From positions 64,001 to 110,027 of IMG/VR virus record IMGVR_UViG_3300044977_000070: DNA of 46,027 nt. The stretch is one strand, 5' to 3'. The number at the start of each line of letters is the position of its first letter. Position 1 is the stretch's first letter. Made by a program: the position numbers and the translations under genes. This document shows, in pieces, positions 8,520 to 15,298 of the stretch. Origin of the DNA: a virus. A model generated the notes under the pieces. The model saw only the letters and a program-made list of their open reading frames with translations, had not been told where the DNA came from and searched no databases.

Positions 8520-8762
8520 TCATTCCTCCTCTAAAACCCCGGCAAATTCCGCTGCTGCCTTAGCACAGATCAGGACGGCCTGCTTGTCGGTGAGGCCTTC
8601 CCCCTTGATCCATATACCGGTTGGGTGCGTGAAAAACCAAATTGTGTGAAGCGACGTTTGGGTATCGGTTCTATAATCAATATGATTGGCCACCCCCCAC
8701 CCCCTACTGCGTAGGAAGTCAAGTAGTTCTTCTAACGACAGGGTCTCTAACGGGGTCTCCAT
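8520..8762 (-). CDS. Small hypothetical protein
   Basis: 80 residues with an N-terminal helix (LSLEELLDFLRSRGWGV), a beta region (LHTIWFFTHPTGIWI) and a C-terminal acidic helix. It overlaps the 3' end of the nuclease gene upstream by 44 bases and has AAAGGA before its ATG. No recognised family. Confidence 0.55.
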   Translation of the reverse strand: METPLETLSLEELLDFLRSRGWGVANHIDYRTDTQTSLHTIWFFTHPTGIWIKGEGLTDKQAVLICAKAAAEFAGVLEEE

Positions 8763-9315
8763 TGACTATCCTTTCGATTTCTTTTTCCGACAGGCGGCGG
8801 ATTGGTATCTTCCGCGGCGGGCGGAACTTTGTCAGCATGACATTATCAAAAAGGTAAACCGCCGGAAGCCGGTCGGAGGTCAATGCTGTGGGGGAAGGAT
8901 CGCATATCGTCAGCAACGCGCCCTTGAGAGTGATCAGTAGCGTTGGTTTGCCATTCTGGCGCGCGACAAGGAAGGGTTCCCGATTGTGCGCCTTTGCCTC
9001 CTTGCACGCCTTCAACCAAAACTTCCAGAGCGTTCCCTTTTGCTTCAGAAGAAAGTTGTCGATCTGCAAGGTTTTGTTGTAATGCTTCGCCTCGATAAAG
9101 AAGCGTCGCGTTAGAGCATGTCCCAGGGGGTGAATGGCGCCTATGTCCCCCGCCTGGTGGGATAGATCGACGCCCTGCTTTTTAAAGACGGTTGCGCGTC
9201 CCCCGGACATTGAGGTTCGCCAGAATACGTCTCGCCTCTTTCCGTGCGAAACCCAAAGAGACAATTGAACGCTTAACCAACGTTCAAATGCCGGACCCTT
9301 GCCTCGTCCCTTCAT
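8719..9315 (-). CDS. PD-(D/E)XK nuclease, Holliday-junction-resolvase-like
   Basis: 198 residues. The pattern of a resolvase-like PD-(D/E)XK fold can be followed: an N-terminal helix with FERWLS (E11), a basic segment FWRTSMSGGRATV, SHQAGDIGAIHP carrying the Asp, and RRFFIEAKHYN giving the E-x-K pair, followed by a Lys-rich helix. These are the catalytic features of phage archaeal-type resolvases. Placement between RecA-like and gp46/47-like genes supports a role in resolving recombination or replication intermediates. Assignment to the exact family needs a profile search. Confidence 0.7.
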   Translation of the reverse strand: MKGRGKGPAFERWLSVQLSLWVSHGKRRDVFWRTSMSGGRATVFKKQGVDLSHQAGDIGAIHPLGHALTRRFFIEAKHYNKTLQIDNFLLKQKGTLWKFWLKACKEAKAHNREPFLVARQNGKPTLLITLKGALLTICDPSPTALTSDRLPAVYLFDNVMLTKFRPPRKIPIRRLSEKEIERIVNGDPVRDPVVRRTT

Positions 9316-9505
9316 GTTTGTTCTCTTTCACGCAGTCGGGGCAAAAATGCTGCCATCCGTTCATTTGGGTTTTAATAATCCTCCAGCCCCACTTAGTTAT
9401 TGTTTCCCGGGCCTGATTAAAATCCAACTTATCGAACTCGGTAGCTTGGGGACAACCGTCACATGAGATTATGCGACTGCCATCCCTTAGTGTCATATGA
9501 CTCAT
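9284..9505 (-). CDS. Small zinc-ribbon protein
   Basis: 73 residues with two Cys pairs, CDGC (about 15-18) and CPDC (about 55-58), forming a likely zinc ribbon. It overlaps the resolvase gene start by 32 bases and begins inside the stop of the preceding gene (ATGA). The role is unknown; small zinc ribbons in phage replication operons often bind nucleic acid or protein partners. Confidence 0.65.
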   Translation of the reverse strand: MSHMTLRDGSRIISCDGCPQATEFDKLDFNQARETITKWGWRIIKTQMNGWQHFCPDCVKENKHEGTRQGSGI

Positions 9506-9690
9506 TTCTTCGCTTTCTTTGACGCATTCAACTGCTCCAATTGATACAGTATTTTCTCCTGGGTTTCCAGGATGTCCATTAACAGCGATTCCGTTTGGGT
9601 TGGTGGGAAGGCGTCATCCAGCGTCACCTCTGATTTTGGCGGGCGATTGGACTTGTAGCGGGGCTTCTCGGGGGTTGTGGTGTCGGTCAT
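9502..9690 (-). CDS. Small hypothetical protein downstream of RecA
   Basis: 62 residues with a Pro/Lys-rich N-terminus (PEKPRYKSNRPPKSE) and a helix at the C-terminal half (LLMDILETQEKILYQLEQL) of coiled-coil character. Start and stop each overlap the neighbours by four bases, so it is tightly coupled to the RecA-like gene. No recognised family. Confidence 0.55.
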   Translation of the reverse strand: MTDTTTPEKPRYKSNRPPKSEVTLDDAFPPTQTESLLMDILETQEKILYQLEQLNASKKAKK

Positions 9691-10685
9691 GTGTATTTTC
9701 TCCTCTTTGGCAGGAAGTCACGCTCCAATAAATACCAGTGACGCTCTGTCGCCGCATGAATACGCGCCACCTCCTTTTTATAGGTTGCGTCGTCCATATC
9801 CTGCATTGACTTAATGTATTCCTTGATTTTCGTTTTCGCTATGTCAACGTCGTCCAGTCCTTTGACTGTTACTAGGAAGTCGAGACATTCGGGAATGTCG
9901 TCTATGCCGAACCCGAACTTTATAGCAAACTCGCAATCTCGGAATGCGAGTCCCACCTTGTTCTTGAAGCAATCGGCTTTGATTAGTATACCCTCGGTGC
10001 GCCTGACACCGCGGATCGTCCGCATGATTTCTTTTATTTGGTTTAGCTTGATCCGTTGCGAGGCGTAGAAGGTCAGGGCGTCGCCCCCTGCGACTGTCCA
10101 CTTTTTGCCAATCAGCGTGTTTATCTTCTGTCGCACTTGAGAAACGATTATCATGGTCATATTGGCTTTCGACATGGCATGTGGTATGCGCCGTCGAAAC
10201 ATGGCGGACAGTTGCTTGGCGCGTTCTGTTCCGTAGCTGGCCTCGTCTATCTCGCGCGCCATTTCCGCTTTGCTGGACGTCGCGTCCAGGGAATCGAGGA
10301 CATAGAACAATGGCTCCTTGCTGTGCGTCCTCGTAATGTCGTCTACGTCCTTGAAGAACTCTTCTACTGTGTCGAATGTACCGAACTCGATACGATCCAG
10401 CGGCATGCCGATTGCCTCGGCATAGGGCTTATCGAAAGCCGTTTCTGTTTCCCTAAAGAAGATTTTGCCCTTCTTGTACTTGTCAGCGAAGTTTCGGCAC
10501 GCCTCTATGCAAACGAGGGTTTTGCCTGTCGAGGCATTGCCAACTACATTGCCGATTGCACGTTCCGCCCAGCCGCCTCCTAGGACGAGGTCCAAGAGCT
10601 TCGAGCCGGACGAAATGAATTGTCTGTGGGTCTTCGGGGCGGAAAAATAGGAACCGCCGATTGTTAGTTTGCGCCGTTCAACCAT
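9687..10685 (-). CDS. RecA/UvsX-like recombinase
   Basis: A 332-residue RecA-fold ATPase. Walker A is GNASTGKT (residues 49-56), a Walker B-like strand is PLFYVLDSLDATSS, and a loop region MTMIIVSQVRQKI followed by GGDALTFYASQRI matches RecA-family layout. The length fits phage UvsX-type recombinases rather than full bacterial RecA. It would catalyse strand exchange on SSB-coated DNA, with a UvsY-like mediator at 12518-13063. Its ATG shares one base with the stop of the upstream gene (TAATG). Confidence 0.9.
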   Translation of the reverse strand: MVERRKLTIGGSYFSAPKTHRQFISSGSKLLDLVLGGGWAERAIGNVVGNASTGKTLVCIEACRNFADKYKKGKIFFRETETAFDKPYAEAIGMPLDRIEFGTFDTVEEFFKDVDDITRTHSKEPLFYVLDSLDATSSKAEMAREIDEASYGTERAKQLSAMFRRRIPHAMSKANMTMIIVSQVRQKINTLIGKKWTVAGGDALTFYASQRIKLNQIKEIMRTIRGVRRTEGILIKADCFKNKVGLAFRDCEFAIKFGFGIDDIPECLDFLVTVKGLDDVDIAKTKIKEYIKSMQDMDDATYKKEVARIHAATERHWYLLERDFLPKRRKYT

Positions 10686-11011
10686 TATTTTACTTGCTTT
10701 AAGAGTTGAAACGATACGATGCTAAGGTTTGCGTATCCCTTGTCTGGGTATCTGCTTTGGAAATCCTCCAGTAGGGATTTTTCGAACGCCCTGATTTGTT
10801 CAATGGTTTGCAGTGGGGTATCTGTTATTATGGTTCCGTTCCCGTATGCGCTTCCCTCTTTAGCTTGGCCTACATATGAGACAAAGTATTCTGATTTAGG
10901 CGGTGAGGTACGTAGATAACTTATCAATAAACGACCGAGTATCAGGCCAAGTCCTAGTCCCCATACTACACTGAGTATTATTATAGTTGTACGTGAAGTC
11001 CATTCGAACAT
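10685..11011 (-). CDS. Membrane-anchored hypothetical protein
   Basis: 108 residues with one N-terminal membrane segment (TTIIILSVVWGLGLGLILGR, residues 8-27) and a soluble domain (YFVSYVGQAKEGSAYGNG, then a helix). GAGGAATT-like sequence AGGAGG precedes the ATG. Location between SSB and RecA genes could indicate a membrane tether for replication, but this is speculation. Confidence 0.55.
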   Translation of the reverse strand: MFEWTSRTTIIILSVVWGLGLGLILGRLLISYLRTSPPKSEYFVSYVGQAKEGSAYGNGTIITDTPLQTIEQIRAFEKSLLEDFQSRYPDKGYANLSIVSFQLLKQVK

Positions 11012-11029
11012 CTAATTCCTCCTAATACG

Positions 11030-11115
11030 CGAGAGGGGTGGACCTAGCTTTCGAGAGGGTGGGGGCCGAGGCTCAAAAGCAGGGGCGGTGTGGACGCCCT
11101 CTTCGGTCCATAAAC
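11030..11115 (-). other. GC-rich hairpin region after the SSB gene
   Basis: The 108-base gap holds no gene. On the - strand a GGGCG/CGCCC stem is followed by CTGCTTTTG, a possible weak terminator for the SSB transcript; a longer GGACC/GGTCC pairing could enclose it. Confidence 0.3.
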
Positions 11116-11119
11116 CTTT

Positions 11120-12349
11120 TTAGCGACGACGCCCTGCGACGCGACGACGGGGTTTCTCCTCTTCCTCCTCCTCCTCTTCTTCTTCGGCGGGCTCGTCGTC
11201 CTCTTCCTCCTTGACGCGGCGTTTTGTGGCGGCGCTTAACTTCCTACGCGTTCCCCTAGTAGGTTTAGTCTCCTCGTCGTCCTCTTCTTCAGTTTCTTCG
11301 TCGTCTTCGGCCTTTGCCCTGCGGCGTGAGGACTTACGCGGCTTTTCTTCGTCTTCGTCCTCTTCTTCGGTTTCTTCGTCTTCAGCAGCGCGGTGCGCGC
11401 CTTTTCGAGCTCGGGGCTTCTCTTCGTCTTCGTCGGCGGCTTCTTCTGTATCATTGTCCTCGTCCGCTTCGTCATCATCCGTCATAGACGCTTTGCGGCG
11501 CCGCGTACGCGGTTTCTCATCCTCCTCCTCTCCCTCTTCTTCCTCTTCGTCGCGACTGCGTTTCTTGCGCGGCTTCTCGTCGAGGTCTTCGTCCTTTTCC
11601 TCGACTGTTCCGGCGACGACGCCTTCCAGGTATTCAGCGTCATAGAACTTTAGGGTCGAGGGCACCGGGTTCTCGTTGAGGTATTCTTCCAACTCCGCCA
11701 TTTCGTCGGCGTCATCGGTAATCGCGGATTCGTCACGATCAATGGACAGAACGTATTTGGTGTTGAGTCCGGTGCCCATGCGTTTAATAAGGACGTCGTA
11801 CCCTTCCTCCGCGTGGGCAATTGGCAGGGTTTTGCCCGTGCGCTCGTTGATACAGAGGGCGGCGAGATCACGATTCTGCGTCCAGGACATCCCCCATAGA
11901 GTAGGCGGAATCATTTTCTTGGCGTCGCGATCGCTGATCCAGGCGACATATTGCTGGGTAACCTGAATTTCCTTTGCTGCGTCTGCGTCGCCGTCTTCCT
12001 TGAGTCTCTTGACGGTGTTGCAAATGGGACAGGGCTTTCCCATGGGCTGCCCGGTCTTTGTATTCTTGTTTTTGTTGAGGCAGAGGTAGGTGCTATTGTC
12101 AGCGCCTACGTTCTTATGGACGAAAACCTCGTATGCATAATGCTCATAACCGTCCCAGGTCGGCGGCAGAACGCGGATTTGATTTGATCCCTCCTTTGGT
12201 CTCCAAGAATCAAAGTTGTTTTTGAAAATGCTATCGAAGCGACCGCCCTTCTGCGTTGCGATTTTCTTGACTTGGTCAAATGAGGGCGGCTTGTAGGCAC
12301 TAAATCCGGAACGTTTAGTCGGCTTCGCTCGATTGGGACGATTTACCAT
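11120..12349 (-). CDS. gp32-like single-stranded DNA-binding protein with a very long charged tail
   Basis: 409 residues. The N-terminal half resembles phage T4 gp32-type SSBs: a basic N-terminus, a core ending in NQIRVLPPTWDG, and a zinc-binding segment with YLCLNKN and KPCPICNTVKR. From about residue 250 the protein is a low-complexity tail of some 160 residues, alternating acidic runs with EEKPR-x-RR motifs and ending with RRRVAGRRR. Acidic tails on SSBs recruit partners; the alternation with basic clusters and the basic end are unusual. The start has AGGAAGGA upstream. It lies next to UvsY-like, clamp loader and RecA-like genes. Confidence 0.85.
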   Translation of the reverse strand: MVNRPNRAKPTKRSGFSAYKPPSFDQVKKIATQKGGRFDSIFKNNFDSWRPKEGSNQIRVLPPTWDGYEHYAYEVFVHKNVGADNSTYLCLNKNKNTKTGQPMGKPCPICNTVKRLKEDGDADAAKEIQVTQQYVAWISDRDAKKMIPPTLWGMSWTQNRDLAALCINERTGKTLPIAHAEEGYDVLIKRMGTGLNTKYVLSIDRDESAITDDADEMAELEEYLNENPVPSTLKFYDAEYLEGVVAGTVEEKDEDLDEKPRKKRSRDEEEEEGEEEDEKPRTRRRKASMTDDDEADEDNDTEEAADEDEEKPRARKGAHRAAEDEETEEEDEDEEKPRKSSRRRAKAEDDEETEEEDDEETKPTRGTRRKLSAATKRRVKEEEDDEPAEEEEEEEEEEKPRRRVAGRRR

Positions 12350-12503
12350 ATCTTCCTTCCTCTAACTTTCGGATAAATCTAAGCTTGGACGAATGCCAAA
12401 CCTCTGCCACGATATGCGTGAGCAGATACGCAGATATACATACCATGGCATTGCTCGCCGCCCAGTATTTTAATATTTCTACAAAATAAGCAGGTAGATC
12501 CAT
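12315..12503 (-). CDS. Small single-pass membrane protein
   Basis: 62 residues with a hydrophobic segment (YWAASNAMVCISAYLLTHIV) and a basic C-terminal half. The start has TTGGAG upstream. It overlaps the SSB start by 35 bases and sits in the gap after the UvsY-like gene. No recognised family. Confidence 0.5.
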   Translation of the reverse strand: MDLPAYFVEILKYWAASNAMVCISAYLLTHIVAEVWHSSKLRFIRKLEEGRYGKSSQSSEAD

Positions 12504-12517
12504 TTAAAACTCCAATA

Positions 12518-13063
12518 CTAGAACGGGGGTTCCTTGCGGCGGGTTTGCCGTTCCTCTCGGTATTGTTTCTTGAGAGTTTCTTGTACGCGTGTTGCGCGTG
12601 CATTCCTCAAGTCGTTCTCCGATCCACGCGCGCCGTCGCGATCGTAGTAACGTTCCAGCCAAAGGTCGACCAATCTGCCCAGGGCGTATCCCCGGTCTTT
12701 GAAAGAGTCGCGTAGGGCCTCCAAAAGATTTACTTCGAGTTCGGCTTTGACAAGATCCCGCTTTGCCTTATTAACTTGTTCGTCGAGGATCACGGCATTT
12801 TCTATTTCCTTTTCGGTGACCTTCTCCTGTTCCCTTCTCGCCGTGTCGCGATATTCCTTTGCGCACATAGCCTCTGCTTCCTTGAGACTATGCTTTGCCT
12901 GGTCGCGACGGGAAACGGCATAGGCGAGTTCCTTGCCAACGTCGTTCCGCAACTCGGGTTGTTTCTTCAGTTCGTCTTCAAGCAGGTTTTCGTCAATCTG
13001 CAACTCATCTTCCATGTCCGTGATAAAGTCGGACACCCCCTTGGGTTTCATTTGCTTAACCAT
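12518..13063 (-). CDS. UvsY-like recombination mediator candidate
   Basis: 181 residues, almost entirely helical, with a long coiled-coil core (AVSRRDQAKHSLKEAEAM, then DEQVNKAKRDLVKAELEV) and a C-terminal motif LEALRDSFKDRGYALGRL. In T4 UvsY a comparable arrangement ends with a SRGFAIKHI motif, and the gene neighbourhood (SSB, recombinase, clamp loader) matches. The proposed role is loading the RecA/UvsX-like recombinase onto SSB-coated DNA. Sequence resemblance is short, so this is inference; a structural comparison would settle it. Confidence 0.55.
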   Translation of the reverse strand: MVKQMKPKGVSDFITDMEDELQIDENLLEDELKKQPELRNDVGKELAYAVSRRDQAKHSLKEAEAMCAKEYRDTARREQEKVTEKEIENAVILDEQVNKAKRDLVKAELEVNLLEALRDSFKDRGYALGRLVDLWLERYYDRDGARGSENDLRNARATRVQETLKKQYREERQTRRKEPPF

Positions 13064-13066
13064 TGT

Positions 13067-14050
13067 CTACTCCGGAGCGAATAGGATCTGCCCTATTGAG
13101 CGCATGAGGGGTGCGAACCGCTCCCCCGCGTTATAGTAGGGCGTTGCGAAGCAATCGAGCATGCCAAGCAATCGGCATGCGGTATCATTGTTTTTCTCGT
13201 TCCGCACAGCGACGGCGATATAGTTGACAATGGCGAGACGTACGCTCTCGGGGTTTTCTTTTTCAAGTTGCGCGACGAGTGACATGGCCATTGTCCATGA
13301 GCCATTTGGCTTCATGAGGAAGCGACACAACTCTAGGACGGGCTGGCTTTCGGACAAATCCTCCAATGCTTTTGCTGCCTCTTGTCTGTTCGTCATATTG
13401 GCGACAGTGGACAGGCAGGATAATGCTTCCCGCGGCGATCCCTTTGCCTGCTTGACTACTAGATCAATTACAGAGTCGGGGGTTTCCAAATCCTCGGAGT
13501 CGCAAACGTCGCAAAGCAGATCTCGCAATGTATCGTTGGAAACGGACTTGAACTTCACCTTGACGCAACGGGTCTTGATTGTTTCCGGGACCTTCTGAAA
13601 CTCTGTGGTCAATAGAAACCAATAGACATTTTTGCTTGGCTCCTCCAATGCCTTTAGCAGACTGTCCCAGGCGGGACCGCTCAGACGGTGACATTCGTCA
13701 ACTATGACGGCGCGGGCCGTTGCTCCCGATATAGGGTTGTATTTCACGGCGTCCTGCACCTGACGCATGTTCTCGACACCGGTAAAGACGGCCGCGGCGA
13801 TCTCCATGGGGACGCTGCACCCCACCGCTCTTACGGCGATTCTTGCCGCTGTCGTCTTGCCTGTTCCCGATGGCCCTGACAGGAGGAATTGACGTCCACG
13901 GCGGGTTTCAATGTGGTCCCGCAGGATCTTGACGGCGGCGGGCTGCCCCACGATACCGTCCCATTTTCGGGGGCGATATTTATCATAAAGGCTCGTGCTG
14001 GAATCCTCGGTAGGCTTTTTCTTTGAGTTTGGTTTGATGCGCTCAATCAC
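13067..14050 (-). CDS. Clamp loader ATPase subunit (RFC/DnaX-type, T4 gp44-like)
   Basis: About 327 residues, AAA+ type. Features: KYRPRKWDGIVGQ (residues 24-36, typical of clamp loaders), Walker A SGPSGTGKTT (58-67), Walker B VIVDECHRLSG, a sensor region WFLLTTEF, and a TRC motif in place of the SRC arginine-finger motif. It loads the DnaN-like clamp encoded at 18472. The start is taken as GTG at 14050 because GGAG lies eight bases upstream and it overlaps the ThyX stop; the longer frame runs back into thyX. Confidence 0.88.
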   Translation of the reverse strand: MIERIKPNSKKKPTEDSSTSLYDKYRPRKWDGIVGQPAAVKILRDHIETRRGRQFLLSGPSGTGKTTAARIAVRAVGCSVPMEIAAAVFTGVENMRQVQDAVKYNPISGATARAVIVDECHRLSGPAWDSLLKALEEPSKNVYWFLLTTEFQKVPETIKTRCVKVKFKSVSNDTLRDLLCDVCDSEDLETPDSVIDLVVKQAKGSPREALSCLSTVANMTNRQEAAKALEDLSESQPVLELCRFLMKPNGSWTMAMSLVAQLEKENPESVRLAIVNYIAVAVRNEKNNDTACRLLGMLDCFATPYYNAGERFAPLMRSIGQILFAPE

Positions 14051-14960
14051 TGCGATTCTCCAGAGACTTACGATATTGACACCAGCCGTTAAAGTTTCCA
14101 TGTAATTCGGGCTTGTGCCACCCATTTCCCATTGCTTCTACCCAAGTCCTCTCAAAGTTATCTGGCGTCGCTTGGTGCTCGCATGGGGACATGTGAGGCG
14201 GAACAGCGGATACAAGACGTTCATATAGTGCCAAGTCTTCTTCTATGTTCGGTTTCTTGCCTTCCTGGGTGAGGTAGGACACGCGAGCGCAGCGGGCGAC
14301 GGATATTTTGATTGCTTGGTCCCATGCTTGTTTTAAATATCGATTATCGGGATCAAGGTGAGCGAAGTTTTTATCTTCTTTTAGTTCCCCGACATAGGGT
14401 AAATGCCATTCCCCGGGTTTGCGGGGCGTCGGCGTACTTTCTGCCATGGCCTTTTTCATGGCCTGTGCCAGCATGCGAATCTCGGGCATGGCGTCCTCAT
14501 GATCGCGCAGGGCAAAGAAGTTTGACCATTCGGTGGAGGTGCAGACGACGTTGATATGCGCCCAGGGTTCGAGCAATCTATTGACTATTTGTTTATGGTA
14601 GCCGGCGTCAGAAAAACCTACTGCGATATCTATGGCTTTTGCGTGCAGGTGTAGCCAAGCTTCTTCCCTGCTTTTGTATTCGTCGTCTTGCATGCTATAA
14701 ATAAACCTTGTGCATTCTTCCCGTGCCTGCATGCCCGGCTGGTTCTTACCCCAATGGACGGGAATGTAGGGGTCGTCTATGACGTCCTGGGTCAGGCGCT
14801 TGACGGGAATCGCGCGCGAGGACGAGGCATTTCTGCTAAAAACTCTGTGTGTCATGAACTCCGAATGAATGCAACGGGGATACCGCAGCTGCAATGTCGT
14901 CAGACGAATGTTTTGCGGCGATATGCTATCGGCTATGACTTTGGCTGTTATGGTTGTCAT
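14043..14960 (-). CDS. thyX: FAD-dependent thymidylate synthase
   Basis: 305 residues. The ThyX signature is clear as THRVFSRNASSSR (residues 37-49), equivalent to RHRxxSxNxxSxR. A further FAD/dUMP-binding segment is YLKQAWDQAIKISVARCARV. The enzyme makes dTMP from dUMP using methylenetetrahydrofolate and FAD, supplying thymidine for phage DNA synthesis. It starts inside the stop of the DUF3310-type gene (ATGA) and its stop overlaps the clamp loader start, so it is embedded in the replication operon. Confidence 0.93.
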   Translation of the reverse strand: MTTITAKVIADSISPQNIRLTTLQLRYPRCIHSEFMTHRVFSRNASSSRAIPVKRLTQDVIDDPYIPVHWGKNQPGMQAREECTRFIYSMQDDEYKSREEAWLHLHAKAIDIAVGFSDAGYHKQIVNRLLEPWAHINVVCTSTEWSNFFALRDHEDAMPEIRMLAQAMKKAMAESTPTPRKPGEWHLPYVGELKEDKNFAHLDPDNRYLKQAWDQAIKISVARCARVSYLTQEGKKPNIEEDLALYERLVSAVPPHMSPCEHQATPDNFERTWVEAMGNGWHKPELHGNFNGWCQYRKSLENRSD

Positions 14961-15298
14961 TCTTCAAACTCCCCATCCTCCATTCTCATTTGTTTAATCA
15001 ACTCGCTTCCCTTCTTCGTACATCGGTTATATCCGAGACGTGCCGCGCGGTCCTCTCCAATATTGCCCAGCTGGTAGCGCCTACAGAAATCAATCTCATA
15101 GTTTATATACCAGGAGGCCTTGGCGAGGTCCTCTTCGGCATTGACTTTCTTGCCAGCGCGCATAGCGTATTTGATTGCATTGCCGCGGAGGAAGCCGACG
15201 AACTGTTCCGAGGTCATTGTTGCCTCCAGAACCTTTATAGTTTCGTATATTACATCTCCGCCATAGTGGTCGGGGTGATTGACTGTTTCCTTTGTCAT
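14957..15298 (-). CDS. DUF3310-type phage protein
   Basis: 113 residues with the features of the DUF3310 phage family: NHPDHYGG near the N-terminus, FLRGNAIKYAMRAGKK, and EEDLAKASWYINYEID. The family is common in phage nucleotide-metabolism and replication regions; biochemical function is not established. The start at 15298 overlaps the DNA polymerase stop (ATGA), in preference to a longer frame beginning at 15316. Confidence 0.8.
   Translation of the reverse strand: MTKETVNHPDHYGGDVIYETIKVLEATMTSEQFVGFLRGNAIKYAMRAGKKVNAEEDLAKASWYINYEIDFCRRYQLGNIGEDRAARLGYNRCTKKGSELIKQMRMEDGEFEE

Noticed and set aside
11211-11645. 144-residue Ser-rich + strand ORF
   Set aside because: It is the antisense of the acidic SSB tail (GAG/GAA repeats read as Ser/Phe codons).
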